Of a DNA stretch of 47,832 bases, positions 8,788 to 16,906 are shown in pieces. The notes beneath the pieces are model-generated. The model was not told where the DNA came from, did no database searches, and saw only the letters and a list, made by a program, of their open reading frames with translations. The DNA lies in contig CALQIT020000014.1 of NCBI GenBank assembly GCA_943330705.2, forward strand, positions 1 to 47,832, written 5' to 3'. The position numbers and the translations under genes were made by a program. This stretch comes from Streptomyces griseus (lineage in GTDB: Bacteria; Bdellovibrionota; Bdellovibrionia; Bdellovibrionales; Bdellovibrionaceae). Positions within the stretch are counted from its first letter, which is position 1, and each line of letters begins with the position of its first letter.

Positions 8788-9960
8788 ATGGCGGTTTATG
8801 AGTCTTTGAATTACATGGAAGAAGATGGATTGTTCTCTGACGAAGAGCTGATGATCAGAAACACAGTCCGAAGTTTTGTTAGCAAAGAGGTCATGCCTGT
8901 TTTGCAAGAGGCCAACCGAAAAGAAGAATTTCCAAAGCATTTGATTCCTCGATTTGCGGAAATGGGGCTACTTGGCTCGACGATTCAGGGTTACGACTGC
9001 CCTGGTCTTGGGCATATTTCATATGGTCTATTGATGCAGGAATTGGAACGAGCCGACTCTGGGATTCGTTCCTTTTGTTCGGTGCAGGGCGCCCTCGTGA
9101 TGTATCCAATTTTTGCCTATGGTTCTGAGGCCCAAAAAAAGAAGTATTTACCTAAGCTGGCCTCGGCGGAAATGATTGGTTGTTTTGGTTTGACCGAACC
9201 CGATGCGGGATCAAATCCGGGTGGAATGCTAACGCGGGCTGAAAAAGTAAAGGGTGGTTATAAACTAAACGGCAATAAAATGTGGATTACCAATGGCTGT
9301 ATTTCAGATATCGCTGTCGTTTGGGCCAGGTTGGACGGCAAAGTTCGCGGCTTTATCGTTGAAAAGAATACGGACGGGTTTACCACGAGCACGATGAAAG
9401 GTAAATTTTCGTTGCGGGTCAGTGTTACCTCTGAATTGCATTTGCAAAATTGCGTTGTTCCCGAAGAAAATATTTTGCCCAATATTGAGGGCCTAAAAGG
9501 TCCGTTGGGTTGCTTGACTCAAGCCCGTTACGGAATTGCTTGGGGGGTCATCGGTGCTGCCAACGCCTGCTACCATGAGGCTTTAAATTACGCAAAAAAC
9601 AGAATCATTTTTGAAAAAGATAAACCTTTGGCTGCTTATCAGTTGGCGCAGGCAAAGTTAGTTAAAATGGTTCAGGAAATTACCAAGGCTCAGCTGTTGG
9701 CAATTCAAATGGGAAAATTGAAAGAGGCCGGCCGAATTCAGCCACATCATGTGTCTCTTGCTAAGATGAACAATTGTCGCATGGCTTTGGAAGTCGCTCG
9801 CGAGGCCCGGGATATGCTAGGTGCCAACGGGATCATTGATGAATATCCAGTAATTCGTCACATGATGAATCTTGAAACGGTTAATACTTACGAAGGAACC
9901 GAAGACATTCATCGGCTTGTAGTAGGTCAGCAAATTACGGGGATCGCTGCTTTTCGTTAG
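8788..9960 (+). CDS. gcdH: Glutaryl-CoA dehydrogenase-type acyl-CoA dehydrogenase
   Basis: A 390-residue FAD flavoprotein. The start is supported by AGGAG eight bases upstream of ATG 8788. The acyl-CoA dehydrogenase signature (G-L-T-E-P-D-A-G-S) lies at about 135, and the C-terminal catalytic Glu sits in Y-E-G-T-E-D-I-H near 369. Stretches such as A-R-Y-G-I-A-W-G-V-I-G-A, A-R-E-A-R-D-M-L-G-A-N-G-I and N-L-E-T-V-N-T-Y-E-G-T are characteristic of glutaryl-CoA dehydrogenase, which converts glutaryl-CoA to crotonyl-CoA plus CO2 in lysine/tryptophan breakdown. It is single-gene and divergent from the E1/acyltransferase operon across a 189-base region that must hold both promoters. Confidence 0.92.
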   Translation: MAVYESLNYMEEDGLFSDEELMIRNTVRSFVSKEVMPVLQEANRKEEFPKHLIPRFAEMGLLGSTIQGYDCPGLGHISYGLLMQELERADSGIRSFCSVQGALVMYPIFAYGSEAQKKKYLPKLASAEMIGCFGLTEPDAGSNPGGMLTRAEKVKGGYKLNGNKMWITNGCISDIAVVWARLDGKVRGFIVEKNTDGFTTSTMKGKFSLRVSVTSELHLQNCVVPEENILPNIEGLKGPLGCLTQARYGIAWGVIGAANACYHEALNYAKNRIIFEKDKPLAAYQLAQAKLVKMVQEITKAQLLAIQMGKLKEAGRIQPHHVSLAKMNNCRMALEVAREARDMLGANGIIDEYPVIRHMMNLETVNTYEGTEDIHRLVVGQQITGIAAFR

Positions 9961-10085
9961 TCCGTTTTTCGAAAGGGCATTCCTGTCGAGGTTTTAATCT
10001 AGCTATATAACGTTAGGCGTCAAGGCGGAAGTCTTGCCTAAGGCTAAGATTTTATCTCGTAGTCCATTTTCGTATTCACAGAGGC

Positions 10086-10106
10086 CTCTAAATCATTTAG
10101 AGTTTT
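10086..10106 (+). terminator. Possible weak terminator after gcdH
   Basis: CTCTAAA and TTTAGAG form a perfect 7-bp stem with a 3-base loop, followed by TTTT. The stem is A/T-rich and 125 bases after the stop codon, so it is only a candidate. The rest of 9961-10239 shows no gene and includes the leader of the cold-shock gene. Confidence 0.3.
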
Positions 10107-10239
10107 GTCTGGGTAACGTCTGCGGCAACAAGATTAATTCTAGACAAAGCAATTGTATGAATTGAAATTTGTGTTATCAGATGTAGGCAGAATAACAAAT
10201 AGTTGCACATAGAGTGCATCTAAAGAGAGAGGTCAGTTC

Positions 10240-10437
10240 ATGAGTAAAGGTACGGTTAAGTTTTTTAACTCTGGAAAAGGTTTTGGATTCATTACGCCTG
10301 ACAGTGGCGCAGATCTATTTTTCCACATTTCTGAAGTCCAAGGTACAGAGCCGAAAGACGGAGACAAAGTTGAATTTGAAGTTGGCCAAGGCAAAAAAGG
10401 CCCTTGCGCAACTAAAGTCAAAGTTGTTGGAAAATAG
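10240..10437 (+). CDS. Cold-shock domain protein (CspA family)
   Basis: 65 residues, the usual length of bacterial CspA proteins: a single OB-fold with the RNP1-like K-G-F-G-F-I-T and RNP2-like D-L-F-F-H-I-S motifs that bind single-stranded RNA/DNA. AGAGAGAGGT precedes ATG by about seven bases. A leader of perhaps 100 bases or more without another gene precedes it, as is common for thermo-regulated csp mRNAs, although no cold-shock box was identified with confidence. It is monocistronic and probably acts as an RNA chaperone. Confidence 0.95.
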   Translation: MSKGTVKFFNSGKGFGFITPDSGADLFFHISEVQGTEPKDGDKVEFEVGQGKKGPCATKVKVVGK

Positions 10438-10556
10438 AACAATTTTTTGGACGGATTCAAAGACAGGCTTTGGCCGGTGAATTTAGCAGTATAAGTTTAT
10501 ACTTTATAAAACACCCTTTTGACAGTTTCTGAAGTTATCCTAAATTTTGATAAAAT

Positions 10557-10586
10557 CTTGGGTGATCGGTAAATCGATCACCCAAG
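10557..10586. terminator. Perfect 12-bp hairpin after the cold-shock gene
   Basis: CTTGGGTGATCG at 10557-10568 and its exact reverse complement at 10575-10586 enclose a 6-base loop. It lies 120 bases after the cold-shock stop and 70 before the DTW gene. The plus-strand flank is A-rich rather than T-rich, and on the minus strand ATTTTATC follows. It is thus an imperfect intrinsic terminator; an operator-like palindrome is also possible. Confidence 0.5.
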
Positions 10587-10654
10587 GATAATCGAAAAAT
10601 CAAAAAATCAAAAAAATTCCTAAAAACGAACTAGCAAAATGCGGATACAAGCAT

Positions 10655-11278
10655 ATGAACCTAGCCGTTCGCGGTAAAAGAAAACCAAAGGCCCCGTGTC
10701 TTGGATGTTTTTTAAGTCCCCAGTTTTGCATTTGCGATTTAATTCCCTTACTTCATCTAAAAACAAAAGTTAGTTTGATTGTTCATCATCGTGAGTTGAA
10801 ACGAACCACCAACACCGGTCGTTTGGTTGTGAAGGCTCTTTCCAATAGTGAAATGCGAATTCGTGGCCAAGGTCGAGCGGCCCTAAATTTGAGTGACCTG
10901 CTATCGGCAGATTATCAAAGTTATCTTTTCTACCCCTGCGATTCGGCTCAGCAGCTTAGCGCTGAACTTTTATCCCAAGTCAAAAAACCTATTCAATTGA
11001 TTGTGCCTGACGGAAATTGGCGCCAAGCAAGTAAAGTTCATTACCGTCACCCTGAATTAAAAGATGTCCCTCGGATTATGATCGGCACCCCTTCGATGCA
11101 CGGCGATCTTTCGCAGTTTCACCTGCGGGCTGAGCACACTGATTTTGGCATGGCGACTTTGCAAGCTGTAGCCGAAGCACTAACAATTATTGAGGGTCCC
11201 GAAATTGGGGGTCGCTTGATGGATCTTTATCATGCAAAATTGCGAAAAACTTTATTGGGACGGGGACAGTTAGTCTAA
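10655..11278 (+). CDS. DTW domain protein, tRNA-uridine aminocarboxypropyltransferase-like
   Basis: 207 residues. The N-terminus has a zinc-knuckle-like C-L-G-C-(7)-C-I-C arrangement (residues 15-27). D-G-N-W at about 126 is the D-x-T-W-type signature of the family, and the C-terminal H-x-x-L-R stretch is also present. DTW proteins such as TapT/TuaA transfer the 3-amino-3-carboxypropyl group of S-adenosylmethionine to uridine in tRNA (acp3U). The third motif residue is Asn rather than Thr. ATG at 10655 has no clear ribosome site. It stands alone between the hairpin at 10557 and the DUF475 gene. Confidence 0.85.
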   Translation: MNLAVRGKRKPKAPCLGCFLSPQFCICDLIPLLHLKTKVSLIVHHRELKRTTNTGRLVVKALSNSEMRIRGQGRAALNLSDLLSADYQSYLFYPCDSAQQLSAELLSQVKKPIQLIVPDGNWRQASKVHYRHPELKDVPRIMIGTPSMHGDLSQFHLRAEHTDFGMATLQAVAEALTIIEGPEIGGRLMDLYHAKLRKTLLGRGQLV

Positions 11279-11358
11279 GATAAGCTCAGGATTTCTCTGC
11301 AGCCGCATCGAGGTTTGCGGGATTGCTGAAGCTAGCTCAGGGTGCTAGGATTTTATGA

Positions 11359-12411
11359 ATGATGAATCTTAGATATTTTAAAAATTCAATCCTTGTGACT
11401 TTTGTTTGCTTGGCTCTTGGCGGACTCGTCGGTTTTTACTATACCCAATCAATGGTGGGGGCACTTGCTTCTGTCTGGATTTGTTTTGTTCTTGGGGTCT
11501 TAGAGGTCTCGATCTCTTTTGACAATGCCGTTGTCAACGCCGTCGTGCTGAAGCGAATGACCCCGTTGTGGCAACACAGATTTTTGACTTGGGGTATGCT
11601 TATTGCTGTTTTCGGCATGCGCTTAATTTTTCCACTTTTGATCGTGGCGGTTGTTGCCGGATTGGGTCCAATAGAGGCCATCAAGATGGCCGCATTGCAG
11701 CCTGATGACTATGCAAAAATAATGCTATCGGTTCATCACGAGGTTGCAGCTTTTGGCGGAAGCTTTTTGTTGCTGGTGGCTTTAAAGTATTTTTTCGATC
11801 ACGAAAAAGATATTCATTGGATTCAAATTATTGAAAGTCCATTGGCCAAGGTGGGACGCCTGAAGGCCGTTGAGGTCGCGATTGCCTTAGTAACAATCTA
11901 TATGTTTAGCCGCTGGATGCCGGATGCCGAAAAACTTTCGTTTGTTTATGCTGGATTGGCAGGGGTGCTAACCTTTATTGCAGTTGAGGCCATTGAGACT
12001 TTTCTTGAGTTACCCACGCAGGTTGCACATGACATCAACCGCGCCAGTCTTGGCCTTTTTCTATATCTTGAAGTTCTAGATGCGTCTTTTTCCTTCGACG
12101 GTGTGATCGGGGCCTTCGCTATTACCAACAATTTGTTTATCATTGCCTTGGGCTTGGGAATAGGCGCGATGTTTGTGCGAAGCCTAACAATTTTAATGGT
12201 TGAAAGAGGAACCTTGGAGACTTTTAAGTATCTAGAGCACGGAGCTTTCTACGCTGTTTTCTCTTTGTCCGTGATCATGTTTCTAAATACTCTGACCCAT
12301 ACTCCTGAAATTATTACGGCATTGATAGGGGCAGGATTTATTGGCCTTTCAATTTATGCAAGTATTCAAGAGAACCGCAAAGCCAAGCAAAGCCAAGATA
12401 AGATAAGCTAA
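11359..12411 (+). CDS. DUF475 family integral membrane protein (TerC superfamily)
   Basis: 350 residues with about nine hydrophobic segments. Two hallmark acidic motifs inside membrane helices are present: S-I-S-F-D-N-A-V (near 51-58) and A-S-F-S-F-D-G-V-I-G (near 237), typical of TerC/DUF475 proteins linked to metal (for example manganese) transport or tellurium resistance. The exact substrate is not known for this subfamily. Cytoplasmic-membrane location is predicted. The C-terminal residues are Lys/Gln-rich and run into a short-repeat palindrome that overlaps the stop codon. Confidence 0.88.
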   Translation: MMNLRYFKNSILVTFVCLALGGLVGFYYTQSMVGALASVWICFVLGVLEVSISFDNAVVNAVVLKRMTPLWQHRFLTWGMLIAVFGMRLIFPLLIVAVVAGLGPIEAIKMAALQPDDYAKIMLSVHHEVAAFGGSFLLLVALKYFFDHEKDIHWIQIIESPLAKVGRLKAVEVAIALVTIYMFSRWMPDAEKLSFVYAGLAGVLTFIAVEAIETFLELPTQVAHDINRASLGLFLYLEVLDASFSFDGVIGAFAITNNLFIIALGLGIGAMFVRSLTILMVERGTLETFKYLEHGAFYAVFSLSVIMFLNTLTHTPEIITALIGAGFIGLSIYASIQENRKAKQSQDKIS

Positions 12412-12432
12412 GCTAAGCTAAGCTTAGCTTAG
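12401..12432. repeat. AGCTA pentanucleotide repeat ending in a 20-bp palindrome
   Basis: Taagc/agcta pentamers repeat about four times and then invert, so 12413-12432 is a perfect palindrome centred on AAGCTT. It starts at the stop codon of the DUF475 gene (TAA 12409-12411). A cruciform or a loop-less hairpin is possible. No T-run follows, so it is not a standard terminator. Confidence 0.75.
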
Positions 12433-12516
12433 GCAAAGGCGAATTTACTTGTTGTTAAACTCAATGATTCATAAAATCGCATTGCTACGCCAGGTTATTC
12501 TGCTACGATTCTTCCC

Positions 12517-12930
12517 ATGCCAAATCTCGATGTGCGGTGGATCCAGAGATATAATCACTTCTGCAAGGCACTTTCGCAGCTCAAGGAAGCACATGCACTC
12601 ACCCAGCAGCGCCCACTAAGTAATCTTGAAAAGCAGGGCCTTATTCAGGCGTTCGAATTTACTCACGAACTTGCTTGGAATGTTTTAAAAGACTATATCG
12701 AGCACAGTGGAGGGCAGACTCTCATCGGCTCTAAGGATACCACAAGAGAAGCGTTTCAAAAGAACCTGATCACTCATGGCGATGCCTGGATGGAAATGAT
12801 CAAAAGTCGAAACTTAACCTCCTACACTTATAATGAAGATACGACCTCTCAAATTATCAAAAATGTAACCGAGCTCTATGTACCTTGTTTTATTGAACTC
12901 GAAGAACAATTGAAAAATTTTATCAAATGA
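12517..12930 (+). CDS. HI0074-family nucleotidyltransferase substrate-binding (HEPN) protein
   Basis: 137 residues, all-helical, with the HI0074/HEPN-type core (A-F-E-F-T-H-E-L-A-W-N-V-L-K-D-Y at about 49-64). HEPN RNases of type VII toxin-antitoxin modules use an R-x4-H-x-Y motif. Here the site reads R98-N-L-T-S-Y103-T-Y105, so the catalytic His is Tyr, while the Tyr that the partner nucleotidyltransferase adenylylates is kept. The stop overlaps the start of the next gene by four bases (ATGA), the usual toxin-first, antitoxin-second order. It may be an inactivated toxin or a dedicated substrate-binding subunit. Confidence 0.88.
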   Translation: MPNLDVRWIQRYNHFCKALSQLKEAHALTQQRPLSNLEKQGLIQAFEFTHELAWNVLKDYIEHSGGQTLIGSKDTTREAFQKNLITHGDAWMEMIKSRNLTSYTYNEDTTSQIIKNVTELYVPCFIELEEQLKNFIK

Positions 12931-13232
12931 TCCCTTTAGAAGCTTGCGGCCTCGATCAACGAACACAAAGGCTTCTCCTTGGAGTGTTTCAAAAATATCC
13001 TAAAATAATAAAAGTTATTTTATATGGCTCACGCGCTAAAGGTAACTTCAAACTCGGTTCTGACATTGACCTCACTGTCGATGCCCCACAAATGGAACTA
13101 AGTGAACTTTTAAAAATTGAAAATGAATTAGATGATTTATTATTACCCCACAAAATAGATCTTTCGCTCCTTCACCATATTGATAACCAAGGCCTTCTTG
13201 ATCACATCAATCGCGTTGGTATTGTTTTGTAG
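12927..13232 (+). CDS. Minimal nucleotidyltransferase (MNT domain), partner of the HEPN gene
   Basis: 101 residues, the usual size of a minimal nucleotidyltransferase. The motif G34-S35-R-A-K-G-(5)-S45-D46-I-D48 is intact and provides the helix-turn phosphate-binding loop and two metal Asp residues; a further Asp in K-I-D-L-S-L may be the third. In MntA/HepT modules this protein adds AMP units to the HEPN partner and neutralises it. The four-base overlap with the HEPN gene indicates translational coupling. No third gene belongs to the pair; a 249-base gap without evident features follows. Confidence 0.9.
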   Translation: MIPLEACGLDQRTQRLLLGVFQKYPKIIKVILYGSRAKGNFKLGSDIDLTVDAPQMELSELLKIENELDDLLLPHKIDLSLLHHIDNQGLLDHINRVGIVL

Positions 13233-13481
13233 TAGCCCTTGCTATTCCCACCGCGGAGCATACGAATACGAACACTCAAGATTTGCGGCACCATAGCCTT
13301 GAAGGAGTGTCCAATTGGGGTACCGATGTATCTTGAAATTCCTTAGGTTGGCAAACTGAGGTCTGGGTGCGAGTGGCAGTTCATTCCGAATCTCGGGTGG
13401 GGATTTGGCGAGATTTTCAATTAGACTGGCCAATGATCGAGCTTTTCTTTAGGCGCGCTTTGAAATCTCCGAAGAGAAATC

Positions 13482-13772
13482 ATGAAGTTTGCCTTGCTTG
13501 CTGTGTCTTTCGCAGTTTTATTGATGAGCTGTTTTCAGCCTGCGATGGCTTTTGATAAGTGCTTTGTTATTTCGGGACTGAAGTACGAAGACGACACGAT
13601 ATTTGCCCCTTTTCGGCTCATGCATAAGGAAACTTTGACCAAGGGAACTTTGGGTAAAGCCCAATGCGAAGTTGTCCCTGGTGGGTGGGCAGAGTTAGCC
13701 GAAAAGATGCGGGCTATGCCAGGCGATCAAAAACAGCAGATCCTGAGTTCTCAATTCATGACAGTAAGATGA
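13482..13772 (+). CDS. Small exported protein, unknown family
   Basis: 96 residues. The N-terminus M-K-F-A-L-L-A-V-S-F-A-V-L-L is a signal sequence. Two processing readings are possible: signal peptidase I cleavage after A-M-A (residue 23) or lipidation at Cys17 in L-M-S-C. The mature part has Cys27 and Cys61 and no recognised domain. ATG 13482 follows GAAGAGAAAT, a moderate ribosome site. The stop TGA overlaps the next ATG (ATGA), so two small proteins are translationally coupled. Confidence 0.6.
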   Translation: MKFALLAVSFAVLLMSCFQPAMAFDKCFVISGLKYEDDTIFAPFRLMHKETLTKGTLGKAQCEVVPGGWAELAEKMRAMPGDQKQQILSSQFMTVR

Positions 13773-13936
13773 AAATCAATGATAAAATACATCAAGATAC
13801 AGACAATGATTTCGGCAGAGTTTCGCCGATCGACATAATGGACGGCTTCAATCGAGGAAGTTTTCTGCTTCCGGATGAAAAGCTGACTCCGGCCGATCGG
13901 GCCAGAAGGAAAGCTTGTCGTGATTTTCAGATTTAA
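13769..13936 (+). CDS. Small hypothetical protein coupled to the exported protein
   Basis: 55 residues starting at ATG 13769, which shares its last bases with the TGA of the upstream gene. It is charged, hydrophilic and without a signal sequence, ending in T-P-A-D-R-A-R-R-K-A-C-R-D-F-Q-I. The family is not recognised. The coupling is the main support; chance is possible at this length. Confidence 0.4.
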   Translation: MKINDKIHQDTDNDFGRVSPIDIMDGFNRGSFLLPDEKLTPADRARRKACRDFQI

Positions 13937-13991
13937 GTTTCTGATATCGTGACATGAAATTTCGGCTCTTTCGACAGGGACGTGACGTCGA

Positions 13992-14234
13992 TTGGTCTGT
14001 GTCTTAGATATTGTATTCAACTGCCTTTTCTTCGAAAAAAACGTATCCACAAGTCCACCCGAGCGGACCTCTAAGCAGTATCTTGAAATAGGCCCCAGTG
14101 CCGCGGCCCAAGGACATAAGCTGGATCCACGCTGTCATTCGATGAAAGGGATTACTCCAGAGGCCGTTGCAAAAATACGAAAGGACCTGGATGTTCCAAA
14201 TCCGGAGTCAAGTAACTTTACCGACTGTCTATGA
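13992..14234 (+). other. Doubtful ORF, possibly a gene remnant
   Basis: An 80-codon frame opens at TTG 13992, with a later ATG at 14141. The second half (P-R-C-H-S-M-K-G-I-T-P-E-A-V-A-K-I-R-K-D) has protein-like composition, but no ribosome site or family is seen. It covers the otherwise featureless stretch between 13936 and 14289. Confidence 0.25.
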
Positions 14235-14288
14235 ATGGCCAGGACCTTCTTCGCGATCGATTCGGGCATCGCTCCATCCATTACTGTC

Positions 14289-14561
14289 TTAGTTTAATTT
14301 GGGGGCATCAGTCTTTTCGCTCGACACCGCAAGAGAAGAGGTCTGCGCAGGCGAGGCTTGGGTAGATAGCGAAGAGCCTGTTGGCGCTGATTCCTCTTGG
14401 TGCTCGGCCATGATGTCTTTGGCCTTTTTACCTGTGATACCTACCCATTCTGGCAAAAAGAGAGCCACGGCGACAAACACCATTGATACAAAAACAAAAA
14501 ATCCAGCCATTATCCAGCCTATTTCCACGGTATTGCCTCCAAGAGGCTTGAAGGATAGCAT
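14289..14561 (-). CDS. Small single-pass membrane protein, unknown
   Basis: 90 residues from ATG 14561, with AGGGTG about eight bases upstream. One transmembrane helix lies at residues 15-36 (I-M-A-G-F-F-V-F-V-S-M-V-F-V-A-V-A-L-F-L), followed by P-E-W-V-G-I-T-G-K-K-A and a Ser/Thr/Ala/Gln-rich hydrophilic tail. The family is unknown. It is divergent from rlmE across about 50 bases. The reverse-strand reading of the same stretch is longer but lacks any protein character. Confidence 0.6.
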   Translation of the reverse strand: MLSFKPLGGNTVEIGWIMAGFFVFVSMVFVAVALFLPEWVGITGKKAKDIMAEHQEESAPTGSSLSTQASPAQTSSLAVSSEKTDAPKLN

Positions 14562-14612
14562 TTTTTCACCCTACTTGTGGAGAGTGATTGTCTCTGCTAT
14601 GGTGCGTGACTC

Positions 14613-15206
14613 ATGCGTTATAATCCTAAAGACAAATACTTCAAAAAGGCTAAAGAAGAGGGCTTTGCAGCCCGTTCTGTATTTAAGCTGGAAGAAATCG
14701 ACCATAAATTCAAGATTGTTCGCTTGGGCCAGACCGTCTTGGACTTGGGGGCATCACCAGGAAGCTGGTCACAGTACTGCTCAAAAAAAATTGGCGAAAA
14801 AGGACGGATTCTCGGGGTTGATCTGACCCTAGTTAAGGTCAAACTACCCAATGCCACATTTATTCAAGCCGATCTTCGCGACATCAAGTTGGCAGAGATT
14901 TTTCACGAGCATGGTTTTGTGCCCCCCTTTGATTTGGTTCTTTCGGACATGGCACCAAACACCACCGGGATTAAACTGACTGATCAGATGCGCTCGCTTG
15001 AGCTTTGTGAAATTGCGTTGAACGTGGCCCGGCAATTCTTAAAACCAGGTGGCGATTTTGTTTGTAAACTTTTTCATAGCGATGATTTTGGAAAAATTCG
15101 CGACGAAATAAAAAAAACATTTTCCCGAGTCGAGGCCATTCGACCCGATAGCACTCGGCGCATTAGCAAAGAGATTTTCCTAGTCGGGATTAAGAAAAAA
15201 GTATGA
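14613..15206 (+). CDS. rlmE: 23S rRNA U2552 2'-O-methyltransferase RlmE (FtsJ/RrmJ)
   Basis: 197 residues, the standard length. The S-adenosylmethionine motif is L-D-L-G-A-S-P-G-S-W at 43-52. The catalytic K-D-K-E tetrad is complete: Lys25, Asp112 (in S-D-M-A-P-N-T-T-G), Lys152 and Glu187. It methylates the ribose of U2552 in the 23S rRNA A-loop late in 50S assembly. Its TGA overlaps the ATG of the pseudouridine synthase gene by four bases, giving a two-gene rRNA-modification operon. Confidence 0.96.
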   Translation: MRYNPKDKYFKKAKEEGFAARSVFKLEEIDHKFKIVRLGQTVLDLGASPGSWSQYCSKKIGEKGRILGVDLTLVKVKLPNATFIQADLRDIKLAEIFHEHGFVPPFDLVLSDMAPNTTGIKLTDQMRSLELCEIALNVARQFLKPGGDFVCKLFHSDDFGKIRDEIKKTFSRVEAIRPDSTRRISKEIFLVGIKKKV

Positions 15207-15853
15207 ATATTCTTTTTCGCAATGAACATTTTGTTTTGCTGGACAAGCAGGCAGAGACGCTTTCTGTGCCCTCGCGTTTTGGCGAAAAAGATGAGCGTCC
15301 TGTGGTTGGAATTTTACTACAAGAATTTCTTGGTCAACAAGTATTGCCAGTGCATCGTTTGGATTTTGAAGTTTCGGGACTGTTGCTATTTTCTCTGACC
15401 TCTGTCGCGCACCGTGCAGCTAACCAATGGTTTGAGCAAAAGAAAATTCAAAAAATTTATCAAGCCATTAGCGAAGGTATTCCCACTGACGTCCCGCCGG
15501 GGCAAGAAGTGCAGTGGAAATGTCAGTTGATGCGCGGTAAAAAAAGAGCTTACGAGCATTCCGCTGGGAAACTGAGTCACACCAAGGCCAAGCTTCTTGG
15601 GCCTTATGGCAAGACACCTTGGTTTGAGTGGCGACTCGAACCAATCACCGGACGCAGTCATCAATTGCGCTATGAACTTTTTCGCCATGGAAGTCCAATT
15701 GTTGGCGACTCGCTGTACGGAGCGACCTCAGAGTGGGGACAGCCAGGAGTGGCCTTGCGTGCGATTCAAATGATCCTGCCCGAAGAGGCCAAGACTTTTT
15801 CATTACCCACCGAATTTGTAGCGCCGGCATTTTTGCCTGACCGTTCTATCTAG
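15203..15853 (+). CDS. RluA family pseudouridine synthase
   Basis: 216 residues. The catalytic motif H-R-L-D-F-E-V-S-G-L contains Asp54, and the later G-R-S-H-Q-L-R and G-D-S-L-Y-G motifs fit the RluA family, which isomerises uridine in rRNA or tRNA. No S4 domain is present and the protein is short, like the single-domain RluA/YqcB/TruC types. The exact site is unknown. It is translated from a four-base overlap with rlmE. Confidence 0.92.
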   Translation: MNILFRNEHFVLLDKQAETLSVPSRFGEKDERPVVGILLQEFLGQQVLPVHRLDFEVSGLLLFSLTSVAHRAANQWFEQKKIQKIYQAISEGIPTDVPPGQEVQWKCQLMRGKKRAYEHSAGKLSHTKAKLLGPYGKTPWFEWRLEPITGRSHQLRYELFRHGSPIVGDSLYGATSEWGQPGVALRAIQMILPEEAKTFSLPTEFVAPAFLPDRSI

Positions 15854-16265
15854 AGTTAGTTCGGAGTTAATATAAATTTTGACTCTGCGGTCATTGCAAT
15901 TATTTGCAAATTTGTGATTCTTTGAATGTGTTTTTAGAAATAGAAAGCAATTTCATTCAAAGGAATCATCGTGACAAATCCAAATCAGATGGGATTTTTC
16001 GACAATATTCATCCAGTTCGTGCATTAAACCCAATCTATTTACAGGCATTGTCCACGCTTTTCGCGCCTACCGGGTCTATTCACGCGAGATCTTCAAGGG
16101 AACACATGTTAATACGGACCAGAATCGACGAGTTTAGCTCGTTTTGCCTGCCGTCACTCTACAAGCTATTTGAAAAAAATTGAAGGGAAAAAATGGCGGG
16201 GCAGAATGGGGCTAGTATCGATCTTATTGTCGATCGGCTGGATAACTGACCCCTACCAGGCGCTA
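15854..16265. other. Intergenic stretch with a doubtful 70-codon ORF
   Basis: No recognised gene. GTG 15971 preceded by AAGGA opens a 70-codon frame to 16183 with no family resemblance. Around 16155-16200 the sequence (ctatttgaaaa...ttgaag...aaatggcgg) resembles 17777-17808 beside the recombinase remnant, so this may be decayed mobile or duplicated DNA. Confidence 0.4.
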
Positions 16266-16745
16266 CTACTTCTTAAGCACCGGTATAAATTTACGGCCCT
16301 GTTTTCCAGTGACTTTTTCTTTACTCTTTTTAGGTTTCTTCGGGCGCAAATCTTCTTCATCGAAGCTGTCGTCACCGTCAAAGTCTTCGTCATTAGCTTG
16401 GGTAAACTTCTCAGGTTTCCTAGTCTCTTTCTCTGAAGCTTTTGCTGGAACTGTTCTTGTAGTTGGCTTTGCTTGAACCGGCTTTACGTACCATTCCGAA
16501 CGTTTAGATTTTTCAAAGGTCTCGATCTCTTGCAGACGAATCAACGACACTTTGTTCGTCATAAATGCTTTAATACCTTCTTCGGAAAGGCTTTTGATAC
16601 GGCCGGTAAAACCCAAATGCGTCAAGGACTTGCCCGTGATACGAAACTTAACAGCGGGTTCATCCTTAAGAAGTTTATTAATCTCTTTGAGTTCAGAAGT
16701 TCCAAACTCATTCGCAATAACTTTAACGATATCGGCTAGCTTCAT
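16266..16745 (-). CDS. Hypothetical protein with a highly charged C-terminal tail
   Basis: 159 residues from ATG 16745, with GAGGTG seven bases upstream. Residues 1-80 look globular (M-K-L-A-D-I-V-K-V-I-A-N-E-F-G). Residues 80-159 are low-complexity, an acidic block (about 118-132) followed by a Lys-rich block (134-159). No signal peptide or known domain. The bipartite acidic/basic tail could contact nucleic acid or the ribosome (inference). Confidence 0.7.
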   Translation of the reverse strand: MKLADIVKVIANEFGTSELKEINKLLKDEPAVKFRITGKSLTHLGFTGRIKSLSEEGIKAFMTNKVSLIRLQEIETFEKSKRSEWYVKPVQAKPTTRTVPAKASEKETRKPEKFTQANDEDFDGDDSFDEEDLRPKKPKKSKEKVTGKQGRKFIPVLKK

Positions 16746-16877
16746 TTACGCACCTCGGGGTAAGTCATTTCTAAAACATCTTTGTAAAACGCAGCCAAAT
16801 TTTTTGGGTTCGAAGAATTCAAAGTAATTGCCATGATAAATCGAGTCGCCACTAAACCTCTACTGAAATATTAAAAA

Positions 16878-16906
16878 GTTCAAGACCCGTTTGGCCTCGC
16901 TTAAAG
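16878..16906. repeat. Imperfect direct repeat, copy 1 (aldo-keto reductase 3' end)
   Basis: A 29-base sequence beginning gttcaagacccg matches copy 2 at 17735-17763 (gttcgagaccca...) at about 22 positions in the same orientation. Copy 1 overlaps the stop codon of the aldo-keto reductase gene. Together the copies bracket that gene. Confidence 0.55.

Noticed and set aside
14299-14826. 175-codon plus-strand frame overlapping rlmE
   Set aside because: It runs opposite the small membrane protein and across the verified rlmE start; the rlmE frame has all four catalytic residues.
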